NCBI GenBank assembly: GCA_002753565.1
Contig: PEAM01000006.1
Coordinates: 1-64,000 of the forward strand
Length of the DNA stretch: 64,000 bases
Reading direction: 5' to 3'
Source: Magnetococcales bacterium
GTDB lineage: Bacteria > Pseudomonadota > Magnetococcia > Magnetococcales > JADFYX01
Part shown: positions 57,101 to 64,000 of the stretch, in pieces
Layout of the letters: every line of letters begins with the position of its first letter
Numbering within the stretch: position 1 is the first letter of the stretch
Translations under genes and position numbers: made by a program
Notes under the pieces: generated by a model
Told to the model about the DNA's origin: nothing
The model's database searches: none
What the model saw: only the letters and a program-made list of their open reading frames with translations

Positions 57101-58928
57101 ATTTACCGATAACGGACAGATTGTCGTCTCCTCCCAAATGGAACAGAGCCACGACGGCAGCGCCCTGTTCCATTTTAGCGTGCGAGATTCTGGCATCGGC
57201 ATGACCCCCGAGCAGCAGAGCAAGCTGTTCCAATCGTTCTCTCAGGCCGACAGCTCCACCTCGCGCAAATATGGCGGAACCGGTTTGGGGTTGACCATAT
57301 CCAAACGGCTGACGGAGATGATGGGGGGCAAAATTTGGGTCGAGAGTGAAGCCGGCGTCGGCAGCACCTTCCACTTTACCGTCAACCTGGGCATTCAGTC
57401 CAACCCTGAAGAGCGCCAGATCATCAACCGGGAAGAGCTGGTTGATCTACGGGTATTGGTGGTCGATGACAACGCCTTTGCTCGGGAGATTCTCTCCACC
57501 ATGGCGGTCAGTTTTGGCATGGAGGTGGATGTGGTCCCCAACGGCAAGGAGGCCTTGGTGGCGGTTCGTCAGGCTGTCGACCAGAAAATCCCCTACGACA
57601 TTGTCTTCATGGATTGGCTCATGCCGGGCATGGATGGTATCGAGTGTATTAAAAATATGAAACAGGAGATGCATCAGGAGACCCCGTCGGTCATCATGGT
57701 CACCGCCTACGGGCGAGAGGAGGCCATGCAGAGCGCCAACGACAAACAGATTACGGTCAACTCTATCCTCACCAAGCCGGTCACCCCCTCCTCTTTGCTG
57801 GATGCCATCGGAGAGACCCTGGGACGAGGCGTGGTACGCAACAATGGCAAGGCGGCGGCGGCCAACGACCATTCGGAAGCGCTGAACCATCTGCGAGGGG
57901 CGCACCTGCTGTTGGTAGACGACAATGAGATCAATCAGGAGCTGGCTCTGGAGCTGTTTGCCAATGGTGGCCTGACGGCTACATCGGCTTCTAACGGTCA
58001 GATCGCCCTGGATAAGTTGAAATCTGGGGAAGTATTTGATGGGGTGTTGATGGATATCCAGATGCCGGTGATGGATGGCTACACCGCCACACGGGCCATT
58101 CGTCAACTGCCCCATTTTAAAGATCTGCCGGTGATTGCCATGACCGCCAATGTCATGTCTGGGGATCTGGAAAAGGCCGCCGAAGCAGGCATGAACGACC
58201 ATATCGGCAAGCCGATCAATGTGCGAGAGATGTTCCTTACCATGGCCAAGTGGATTACGCCAGCCAACCCGGTTGATGCGCCAGAACCATTGGCTTCAGA
58301 GTCTGAAGCCAGCGCAGCAGAGGAACCTTTTCCGCCGCTTGAGGGTATTGAGGTTGAGGAGGGGCTGGCTCGGATTGGTGGCAACGCCAAATCCTATCGC
58401 AAGCTGCTTAAAAAGTTCTACAGCAACCAGGAGGGGGTTCCCGAACAGATTATCTCGGCTCTGGAGCAGGAGGACAGCCTGTTGGCGGAACGGCTGGCCC
58501 ACACCCTGAAGGGGGTAGCCGGGAGCATCGGTGCAACCGCACTGCAGGGGGTTTCTGCCTCCCTGGAGAAGGCCATACGGGAGGGAGAACAGGCGGTGGT
58601 CGACGCTCTGCTGCCGGAGGCCACCAGCAAGCTGGAACAGGTCAGGGATGCCATCGCCACCCTGGAGGCTGAACCGGCCAAGGGTGAAGCGGTTCAAAAC
58701 AGAGTCGACCTTGCTACCCTGATGCCGGCGCTGGATCTTCTTCAAGAGCGGCTGGAGGAGGATGATATTGAGGCGGCTGAAAGGGTTGAAACAATTCTGG
58801 AGCAGCTGACAGGAACCCCGTTGGCCTCCCATTTGCAAAAAATTGAGGCGGCGATAAGTGGCTACGATTTTGATGAGGCTTTGTCCCAGTTGGCCCAGTT
58901 GAAAGAGAGCTTGGCAAGCCACACCTGA
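51117..58928 (+). CDS. Giant hybrid sensor kinase with four periplasmic solute-binding domains
   Basis: A 2603-residue protein. Order: signal peptide (1-23); four SBP_bac_3-like domains (about 25-250, 265-500, 505-745, 755-990), each preceded by a linker such as [18 protein letters not shown] or [20 protein letters not shown] (about 996-1017); four PAS domains (about 1040-1550); a PocR-type ligand domain (about 1626-1790, CARCIE and [16 protein letters not shown]); coiled coil; HisKA with His1875 ([15 protein letters not shown]); HATPase; two receiver domains (Asp2166, Asp2313); HPt with His2462. It is built like the BvgS/EvgS group but with twice the usual number of Venus-flytrap domains. 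Start ATG 51117 has a GGAG site. Confidence 0.93.
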   Translation: MRLLLVLLLTLFSCGMPLSVAAAEPLSLTADIRHRPPEMIVDGRFQGGPLKTILEEAANQIGYQVNWRSVPFSASIEDLRTGLTDVVPRTIRKADREAYIQFLGPIRSQRKEILFLVRAGNEQLIQNYGNLAKLRIGVKSKTAYFSQFDQDTTLNRVVSDGGDYALARQLIEGKVDTVVVLDKAAMDSALAGLGFKAYDYAQYRHILTLDNYYGLSKHSANAHLFEPLNRTLKQMVDSGRVEEIFQKNQLSTPEANRSVTNLTVAEKQWLADNPGPFLVHNEKDYPPFNYFENGHPKGFSIDYMNLLAKKLGITIQYVTGPNWETFMEQLRDGRLDIMLNIVKTDKRSDYLTFTPPYAESPAVFVTRKDRQPVRNFDDLFGKQIAIPKGFFYQEILEKEYPEIQLLLTENLQESLQAVAGGEAEAALGGLAIENWLIQKYSLTNLRIDRVVSNPLFSNAMHLAVHNKKALLADILSKASAKVTQEEYTALQRKWFSGNTSSSQAQLTLEELEWIRRLDEPLRVGSEMDWPPFDFVENGLATGFSNELLRAIAKEVGLPVTFIHGNTWAEIIQQFEAGKLDILPALYRTPERMKKFLYTTSYASNTSVVVIPSNRPEIQSLKDLGKGRIAIVEGFATTQLLTKRFPEIEQVDVSNALDGLRAVSLGKADAFIGSYAVINHLLKEHVIPNLHILSEVWLTQPEERRLHISVKKEHPLLLSILQKGLNALPSEKIATLHRYWLPMASQLSSNHQQVDLTSAEKRWLKEHPILRLGDDFSWRPFSFLDKEGKHSGISAGYAQAFSDRLELIFRPVVGLKWDEVIAGIKNRELDIVPAVVRTPERDEFMLFTKPYLTFPVVIATRKNSPFVDHLDNLVGKRVGVVKGYAIETVLRKKHPKLNLMTAPTIEEGLKQLDEGDTDAFVDNLGAITYEMERSAIGNVKIAAPTSYQFDVSFGVRKDWPELVTILNKALDSLKPADRAAIKNTWMAVTVQFGTDLTTILIWAVPIGSGLFLVLGLILFWNRKMGREIEQRRQVEREMRKLTLAVEKSPSVVIITDPEGRFEYVNPRFVEVTGYTQDELQGKTTQILDSGKTPEETFKEMWQTISAGHIWRGEIINRKKNGDLYWASVSISPILVEGNIVNFISLQEDVTEQKRSAEAIKEREERLNLVLKGGDLGFWDVNLDSGLTVVNQRYSDIFGFPMNTMEGQQSQWLERLHPEDKERVLETGKLYRTGVLDDYEIEYRIITEEGEEKWVISKGAAVSWGEDGTAQRMVGTVQDVTERKTMEAALAESDERSRLILSSVTDGIFGLDLEGKTTFVNPAATQLLGFSEEEMVGQAMHDKVHHSYPNGTPYPKEDCHMRAAFQKGQLSQISDEVLWCQDGSSLPVEYSAVPMHKKGERVGAVVVFRDIRERLKAEARLRAREQEFRTLIESAPDAMVIADEQGIIKMVNRQTEQLFGYKREEMLEQPVEMLIPQQFQQAHPKQRASYQENPNARPMGGNQELAALTKAGKQVPVEISLSPIKTEQGLMIASSLRDISARKAADEKIREGNQAKARVEEVERFNRLALDRETRILELKEQVNALFLQTGQEIPYPVAGPENQPTEEILASPGEERSEEEEKPQISHLMDLAQMQKLLDNYCNSVEIASAIIDLEGNILAASRWQRACTDFHRAKESSCARCIESDTELSLKLDEGASFTLYSCKNGLTDCAAPIVINGEHLANVFIGQFLLKTPDMTFFRHQSEQFGYDTDDYLQAIGDVPIIEEDKLPDILSFLSGFSQMVANLSLERYRAGRAEDAISRRAKDLQEERIAAMSLAEDAQQARAEIRRHQEHLEQLVEERTADLTQSQAHLAKAKEVAEEANQAKSDFLANMSHEIRTPMNAIIGMSYLALGTELTSRQRNYIQKVNRSAESLLGIINDILDFSKIEAGKMDMESIDFRMEDVLDNLANLVGLKAEEKGVELLFDTDADAPMALIGDPLRLGQILTNLGNNAVKFTDNGQIVVSSQMEQSHDGSALFHFSVRDSGIGMTPEQQSKLFQSFSQADSSTSRKYGGTGLGLTISKRLTEMMGGKIWVESEAGVGSTFHFTVNLGIQSNPEERQIINREELVDLRVLVVDDNAFAREILSTMAVSFGMEVDVVPNGKEALVAVRQAVDQKIPYDIVFMDWLMPGMDGIECIKNMKQEMHQETPSVIMVTAYGREEAMQSANDKQITVNSILTKPVTPSSLLDAIGETLGRGVVRNNGKAAAANDHSEALNHLRGAHLLLVDDNEINQELALELFANGGLTATSASNGQIALDKLKSGEVFDGVLMDIQMPVMDGYTATRAIRQLPHFKDLPVIAMTANVMSGDLEKAAEAGMNDHIGKPINVREMFLTMAKWITPANPVDAPEPLASESEASAAEEPFPPLEGIEVEEGLARIGGNAKSYRKLLKKFYSNQEGVPEQIISALEQEDSLLAERLAHTLKGVAGSIGATALQGVSASLEKAIREGEQAVVDALLPEATSKLEQVRDAIATLEAEPAKGEAVQNRVDLATLMPALDLLQERLEEDDIEAAERVETILEQLTGTPLASHLQKIEAAISGYDFDEALSQLAQLKESLASHT

Positions 58929-59024
58929 AAAGGGAGATAAACCTGGGGCTGCACCCACAAAAAAACACGCCGTCGTTTTTGGTTACCTTGTCTCTCACAC
59001 CACAGCTGTTTAACAGAGGTAATA

Positions 59025-62000
59025 ATGTCTCTTTTTAATACTCTGAAGATCCGAACCTTCAACAAGATCTTCTTTTTTCTCCTGCTCTTTCTCGGCTTGA
59101 CCATTGCGGGAACCTCCTACCACATTCAAAAAGATATCAAAACCGTTCATAAATCCTGGCAGCAGTTCAAACTGGATCGATCGGAAAAGGCCCTTCTGGA
59201 GAGCTCTCTGCGTTCGGCTTTGGGTTATGGTGGCATGATCCATGAGTTCAAAAACCTCATCTTGCGCAAACAGATCGATAAAGTCCCACGCATCCAACAC
59301 CATCTGGGGGCGGCGGAAGGGGTGATAGAACAGTATCGCATCCTACCGCTGAGCAATGCCGAAACAGCCGCCTTGGAGGATATTTTACAGGTTGTCCAAG
59401 CCTATGAAGAGGCTTTGGAGGTCGCCCAGGATCTTATCGCCCAAGACAAAGAGCCAGAAGCATTGGATGCCCATGTCAAAGTGGACGACACCCCCGCTTT
59501 ACGGGGCTTGATGACTCTGCGCCAGGAGGTAAGACAACAGGGTGATATCTTGGCGGCTACCCCAAGTAAGGCCCGGATTGTTGCCGATATCCGTGGCGAC
59601 CTGGGTTACGGTGGCATGATCCACCATTTCAAAAACTTGATCTTACGCCACGATCCCAAACGTATTCCCAGTATTCTGGAGGATATCGCTGCCATCCGAC
59701 AATCCCTTCAACTCTATCATTCCCTGGGGCTATCGGCTGGGGAAAAAATCGCCCTGGATGATATTGCACGCACCGTTGAAGCCTACCAACAGAGGATTGG
59801 TATGGTGGAAAAATCCATAGTGGAGGGAATGACCGCGGCCGAGATTGATCAGGGCGCCCAAATCAGCGATTCAACCGCTCTGCGGGGGTTGGGCATTTTG
59901 GATCGGGAAATTGCCAGGCAGCTTGAGAAACGGGACCACTACGTAAGTGATGCCCTCAAGGAGGTGAAAACTCTGGCGGATCTCTCTTCGTGGATTTCCA
60001 CCTCCCTGATTCTCCTTCTGGGGGCTTTTTTGCTCTGGTTGACCAACTTTCTCATCATCAAGCCCATCCAGACCCTGACCGCTGTCATGGAAAAGCTCTC
60101 TCAAAACCGGTTGGAGACCCCCATTCCCCTTTTTGCGGAAGAGAACGAAATTGGCCAGATGGCCAAAGCGGTCGGTATTTTCAAGCAGAACGCGCTGCAA
60201 CAAAAAAAGATAGAAGATAAACTGGCTGCTGAAGTTAAAAAAAGCCGCTCCATGGCCAATAATCTCATCCGCAGCGAGTCCCAAATACGCACGATCCTAG
60301 CTACCGTGGTGGATGGTCTGATTACCATCAATAGAAAGGGGATAATCCAATCCTTCAACCCGGCTGCCGAACGCATTTTTGGCTATCAGGAGCGTGAAGT
60401 TAAAGGGGCCAATGTCAAGATGCTGATGCCCAACCCCTACCACGATGAACATGACAGCTATCTGAGCAACTATGTTCAGACCGAGAAACCGAAGATTATC
60501 GGTATTGGTCGGGAGGTGTTGGGGCTGCGAAAAAATGGCGAGATTTTTCCTCTCGATCTGGCCGTCAGTGAAAGTCGATTTGAGGGAAGCATCCTGTTTA
60601 TCGGTCTCGTCCGTGATATTACCGAACGCAAAGAGGCTGAGAAGCAGTTACTGCAAGCCAAAGAGCGGGCCGATGCCGCCAGCCGATCGAAAAGCGATTT
60701 TCTGGCTAATATGAGCCACGAAATCCGCACCCCCATGAATGCCATCATCGGCATGAGCCACCTTGCTTTGCGTACCGAGTTGACCGACAAACAGCGAGAC
60801 TACCTGGAGAAGATCCAATCCTCCTCCAGCGCTCTGCTGGGCATTATCAACGATATTCTCGACTTTTCCAAAATCGAGGCAGGCAAGCTCACCATCGAAT
60901 CCATCGACTTTCAACTGGATGCCGTTCTCACCAGCGTCTCCAATCTGGTGGCAATCAAGGCCGAAGAGAAAGGTCTGGAGCTGCTTTTTCATCGCCCCAA
61001 AGAGGTTTCAAACAGTCTGATTGGCGACCCCACCCGTCTGGGGCAGATTTTGGTCAACCTGACCAATAATGCCATTAAATTTACGGATCAGGGTGAAATC
61101 TGCCTTACCATCGAAGAGATCCAACGGCAAGGTAATCGCCTTCAACTGGGGTGTCGTGTGCAAGATACGGGTATTGGCATGACCCCCCAACAGTGCGACA
61201 AGTTGTTTCAATCTTTCAGTCAGGCCGACACCTCCACCACCCGAAAATATGGCGGGACCGGCCTGGGGCTTTCCATCAGCAAACAGTTGGTGGAGATGAT
61301 GGATGGCTCCATTCGCGTCGAAAGCGAAGCGGGGGTTGGTAGTATCTTCTCTTTTGATGTGTGGCTGGATTTACAAACGACTCAAAAAAAAATTCACTCT
61401 CTGCTCTCAGCCGACCTGAAGGGGATGCGTGTTTTGGTGGTAGACGACCACGACCACTCCGCTCAAATTCTGGCCGAAACCCTGGACTCCTTCGGTTTGC
61501 AAACCGCCATGGCCAACTCGGGCATAGAGGCGTTGGAGACAATCAAACAGCAAAATGATGGCTTCGATCTCATTTTTCTAGACTGGAAAATGCCAACCAT
61601 GAGCGGTATTGAAACCGCCAAACAGATTATCCAGATGGAGAATAAGCCGGCCCCCCATCTGATTTTAATCTCGGTCCATGGTCATGAAGAGATGGAGCAG
61701 GATCTGGCCCAGGTACCCTTTGAGGCCGTGATTCAAAAACCTCTCAACCCCTCCGTCATACTGGACTGCATCATGACTCTTTTTAGCAAAAAGGGTGTGG
61801 GGGCCGGCAGCCAACAGAGCGTAGTCCGTGATGTGGAGGCGATTCAAGGTATTCTTGGCGCAGAGGTTCTGCTGACCGAGGATAACACGATCAACCAGCA
61901 GGTTGCGACCGAGTTGCTGGAGAGTAACGGCTTGATTGTTACCCTGGCCCATAACGGTCGGGAAGCGGTCGAAAAGGTCACAAAAGGCGGGTTCGAGGTG

Positions 62001-62918
62001 GTCTTGATGGATATTCAGATGCCGGAGATGGATGGCTTTGAAGCAACCAAGAGAATTCGAGAGCTGCCGGGTTGCAGCAAGCTGCCCATTCTCGCCATGA
62101 CCGCCCACGCCATGGCTGGGGACCGAGAAAAAAGCCTCGCTGCCGGAATGGATGACCATATCACCAAACCCATCGACCCCGATAAGCTTTTTGATGCGTT
62201 GGTCCGTTGGATTCCCAAGAGAAACCGGCAAAAATCTCTCACCCCCCCCCCTTCCAGCAAGCCCAAAGCCGCTCTTACCTTACCCAGCAGCCTGCCAGGG
62301 CTCGACCTGGATGTGGGGCGAAAGCACCTTTCGGGGAATGAGCCTCTATTCATCCGACTGCTTGGGGAGTTCTATCACGATTATCAACACAGCGTAGAGA
62401 CCATTCGCTCTTCTCTATCGGCTGGAGAGCTGCAAACCGCCCAACGGGTGGCCCATACCCTTAAAGGGGTTGCCGGATCTTTAGGGGCCAAGGCGGTGCA
62501 ATCGGCGGCGTTGGCTGTGGAGAGTGCCCTTAAAAAAGAGAATGTGACCGAAGTGGATCTTCTATTGCAAGAGTTACAGCTCTGCTTGGAGACCCTCCTT
62601 GGTGGGCTGGCCTTTTTAAAAGAGGAGCAGGCAGATACGGCAGAAGAGGTGAAAGAGTCCGTGCCAATCCAGCTGGATTCCGCTACCATTGACGCACTGA
62701 AACCCCTGTTTGATACGTTGGCCGGCCTACTCCAAAGTGGTCACTCACAATGTCAGGAAACATTAGCCGAGATTCGAACCCTTTTCAACCACAACGCACC
62801 ATCGGAATTAGACCAAATGGATGCACTGGTTGAAGAGTACGAATTTGAGGATGCAATAGAACAGCTTGCCAGGCTGGCACAACAACTTGGTCTATCCAGT
62901 AAAAAGGAAGAAAAATAA
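59025..62918 (+). CDS. Hybrid sensor kinase with duplicated GYGGMIH periplasmic domain
   Basis: A 1297-residue protein. TM1 (about 13-31), a periplasmic region (32-340) with two similar halves, each containing [16 protein letters not shown] (about residues 66-82 and 192-208), TM2 (about 340-360), HAMP, PAS (about 430-550), HisKA with His565, HATPase, two receivers (Asp853, Asp996) and an HPt with His1144 ([14 protein letters not shown]). The cytosolic layout mirrors the 2603-residue kinase upstream, with closely similar [14 protein letters not shown] and [16 protein letters not shown], so they share ancestry. It ends one base past the ATG of the diguanylate cyclase. Confidence 0.93.
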   Translation: MSLFNTLKIRTFNKIFFFLLLFLGLTIAGTSYHIQKDIKTVHKSWQQFKLDRSEKALLESSLRSALGYGGMIHEFKNLILRKQIDKVPRIQHHLGAAEGVIEQYRILPLSNAETAALEDILQVVQAYEEALEVAQDLIAQDKEPEALDAHVKVDDTPALRGLMTLRQEVRQQGDILAATPSKARIVADIRGDLGYGGMIHHFKNLILRHDPKRIPSILEDIAAIRQSLQLYHSLGLSAGEKIALDDIARTVEAYQQRIGMVEKSIVEGMTAAEIDQGAQISDSTALRGLGILDREIARQLEKRDHYVSDALKEVKTLADLSSWISTSLILLLGAFLLWLTNFLIIKPIQTLTAVMEKLSQNRLETPIPLFAEENEIGQMAKAVGIFKQNALQQKKIEDKLAAEVKKSRSMANNLIRSESQIRTILATVVDGLITINRKGIIQSFNPAAERIFGYQEREVKGANVKMLMPNPYHDEHDSYLSNYVQTEKPKIIGIGREVLGLRKNGEIFPLDLAVSESRFEGSILFIGLVRDITERKEAEKQLLQAKERADAASRSKSDFLANMSHEIRTPMNAIIGMSHLALRTELTDKQRDYLEKIQSSSSALLGIINDILDFSKIEAGKLTIESIDFQLDAVLTSVSNLVAIKAEEKGLELLFHRPKEVSNSLIGDPTRLGQILVNLTNNAIKFTDQGEICLTIEEIQRQGNRLQLGCRVQDTGIGMTPQQCDKLFQSFSQADTSTTRKYGGTGLGLSISKQLVEMMDGSIRVESEAGVGSIFSFDVWLDLQTTQKKIHSLLSADLKGMRVLVVDDHDHSAQILAETLDSFGLQTAMANSGIEALETIKQQNDGFDLIFLDWKMPTMSGIETAKQIIQMENKPAPHLILISVHGHEEMEQDLAQVPFEAVIQKPLNPSVILDCIMTLFSKKGVGAGSQQSVVRDVEAIQGILGAEVLLTEDNTINQQVATELLESNGLIVTLAHNGREAVEKVTKGGFEVVLMDIQMPEMDGFEATKRIRELPGCSKLPILAMTAHAMAGDREKSLAAGMDDHITKPIDPDKLFDALVRWIPKRNRQKSLTPPPSSKPKAALTLPSSLPGLDLDVGRKHLSGNEPLFIRLLGEFYHDYQHSVETIRSSLSAGELQTAQRVAHTLKGVAGSLGAKAVQSAALAVESALKKENVTEVDLLLQELQLCLETLLGGLAFLKEEQADTAEEVKESVPIQLDSATIDALKPLFDTLAGLLQSGHSQCQETLAEIRTLFNHNAPSELDQMDALVEEYEFEDAIEQLARLAQQLGLSSKKEEK

Positions 62919-63820
62919 TGGCCGTTAAAGCAGGCACCATTTTGATTGTCGACGATGAGCGGTTTAATATTACCGTACTCAAAGATCTTCTCGACCCCCA
63001 CTACGACACCATGGTCGCCAAAAACGGCAAACAAGCTCTGGACCGGGTCGCTTCTGCCAACCTGCCGGATTTGATTCTGCTGGATGTGATGATGCCGGAA
63101 ATGGACGGCTATGAAGTGTGCGAACAGTTAAAAAAAGAGCCAAGAACCGCCGCTATTCCGGTCATTTTCATTACAGCCCTCAATCAGGCAGGGGATGAGT
63201 CCAAAGGTCTCAAGCTGGGGGCTATCGACTACATCACCAAACCATTCAGCCCGGAGCTGGTGCTGTTGCGGGTTAGAAATCATATTCAGTTTAAGTTAAT
63301 GAGTGATCAATTCCGTGATATGGCCACCCTGGATGGATTGACAGGCATCGCCAATCGCCGCCGTTTTGATCTCTTTTTAGAGCAGGAGTGGCGCCGTGCC
63401 ATGCGATCACGCTCTCCCCTCTCGCTGATTTTAATGGATATCGATTTTTTCAAGCCATTTAACGATAATTATGGCCATTCGGCGGGGGATGAGTGTCTTA
63501 AAAAAGTGGGGAAGGCACTGCACAACACCCTGACCCGCTCAACAGATCTGGTCGCCCGTTATGGTGGGGAGGAGTTTGTCTCTGTTCTGCCGGATACAAC
63601 CCTGGAAGGGGCCATCAAATTTGGTGAGCTGCTCAGGCTCTCCGTCTCCGATCTGCAGGTCCCCCATGCCCACTCCCAAGTGACAGACCACGTAACCATG
63701 AGCCTTGGAGTCGTCACCTTAACGCCCACTCAAGAGAACAAGCCAGAAGATTTAATCACCTCAGCCGATGAAAAACTCTACCTTGCCAAAGAGCAGGGGC
63801 GCAATCGACTGGTCTCTTAA
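62918..63820 (+). CDS. PleD-type response regulator, diguanylate cyclase
   Basis: A 300-residue protein with an N-terminal receiver (LIVDDERFNITVLKDLL, phospho-Asp in LLDVMMPEMDGYE, Lys in YITKPFS) and a C-terminal GGDEF domain (LTGIANRRRFDLFLEQ, GGEEF at ARYGGEEFVSVLP). The inhibitory I-site RSTD lies five residues before GGEEF, so product inhibition by c-di-GMP is expected. It is coupled to the kinase upstream (TAATG) and is the likely output of both kinases. Confidence 0.94.
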   Translation: MAVKAGTILIVDDERFNITVLKDLLDPHYDTMVAKNGKQALDRVASANLPDLILLDVMMPEMDGYEVCEQLKKEPRTAAIPVIFITALNQAGDESKGLKLGAIDYITKPFSPELVLLRVRNHIQFKLMSDQFRDMATLDGLTGIANRRRFDLFLEQEWRRAMRSRSPLSLILMDIDFFKPFNDNYGHSAGDECLKKVGKALHNTLTRSTDLVARYGGEEFVSVLPDTTLEGAIKFGELLRLSVSDLQVPHAHSQVTDHVTMSLGVVTLTPTQENKPEDLITSADEKLYLAKEQGRNRLVS

Positions 63821-63854
63821 TCGGCGGGTTAAACGGTGGGTGTAGCCATCAGTT

Positions 63855-64000
63855 AAAACCAAATTGGGACAATGACAATGGTTAAAGGCAAAGTCAACAC
63901 CTTGGGAGGCCTTGCAGGCCCCCAAACCCCCACGATTTTAAACTAAAAAAAAAGCAAAGTCAAAGGCTTAGGACATTGGGCGCTGCCCAAACCCGCTGGG
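63855..64000. repeat. Composite dispersed repeat, copy D (runs off the right edge)
   Basis: It begins AAACCAAATTGGGACAATGA, like the end of copies A to C, then holds the 43-bp repeat (63880-63922), then a 45-base stretch (63956-64000) ending GCGCTGCCCAAACCCGCTGGG that matches the left flank of copy C (24934-24978) at about 37 positions. The palindromic core would lie beyond the edge. Confidence 0.8.
63880..63922. repeat. 43-bp dispersed repeat, copy 2
   Basis: 41 of 43 bases match 45234-45276 in the same orientation. In this copy it is nested in the composite repeat D. Confidence 0.85.

Overview
The window looks like a chromosomal segment of a motile, respiring Gram-negative bacterium, most likely a proteobacterium. 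The support is ClpS/ClpA, a full-length three-domain PolA, TolC-type lipoproteins, MCPs, periplasmic c-type cytochromes and a coaBC-dut pair. It carries a nearly complete menaquinone pathway and very large hybrid sensor kinases. The mix of menaquinone genes, c cytochromes, hemerythrin and heavy signalling would suit a Magnetococcia-like or other sediment proteobacterium, but nothing here proves that and no magnetosome genes are present.

Layout. (1) 1-1000: a tRNA-Ser gene with a P4-type integrase downstream of its 3' end, truncated by an IS3-family element that runs off the left edge. This is the edge of a genomic island. (2) 1-5.2 kb: gyrA-serS on the minus strand, leading into tRNA-Ser. (3) 5.3-12.7 kb: menF-menD-menB-menC-menE-menI on the minus strand with menA divergent; only menH and the final methyltransferase are missing. 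(4) 12.8-22 kb: a dihaem cytochrome, an MCP, a membrane-bound spermidine-synthase-like protein, a soluble Rossmann-MCP signalling fusion, a thioredoxin-like ferredoxin, and an MFS/ATP-grasp pair. (5) 22-26.5 kb: polA, then a divergent Mu-type Mor activator and S24 repressor pair with four GTTCGGTTTT boxes between them. (6) 26.5-30.6 kb: a TolC-like lipoprotein and a secreted MORN-TPR protein. (7) 31-35.8 kb: coaBC-dut, then Rrf2, E1-like, cysteine synthase, second E1-like and TusA genes, which look like a sulfur-transfer operon. (8) 35.9-42.7 kb: hemerythrin, a small membrane protein, a membrane ferredoxin-cyclase coupled to a CoA-transferase-GNAT fusion, a secreted Cys-rich protein and a DEAD-box helicase. 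(9) 43-51 kb: a catalytically dead IS481-derived protein with a C-terminal membrane anchor, a dihaem cytochrome, clpS-clpA, recN and a GT-B-like protein. (10) 51.1-63.8 kb: a three-gene signalling operon made of a 2603-aa kinase with four solute-binding domains, a 1297-aa kinase and a PleD-type diguanylate cyclase.

Several intergenic regions carry related palindromic repeats (about 6.84, 13.55, 24.93, 45.23 and 63.85 kb). Other regions carry strong hairpins of different sequence. The best candidates for undescribed biology are the membrane-anchored dead transposase, the Rossmann-MCP fusion, the E1/CysK/TusA operon, the Mor/repressor switch without a prophage, and the duplicated GYGGMIH sensor domain.
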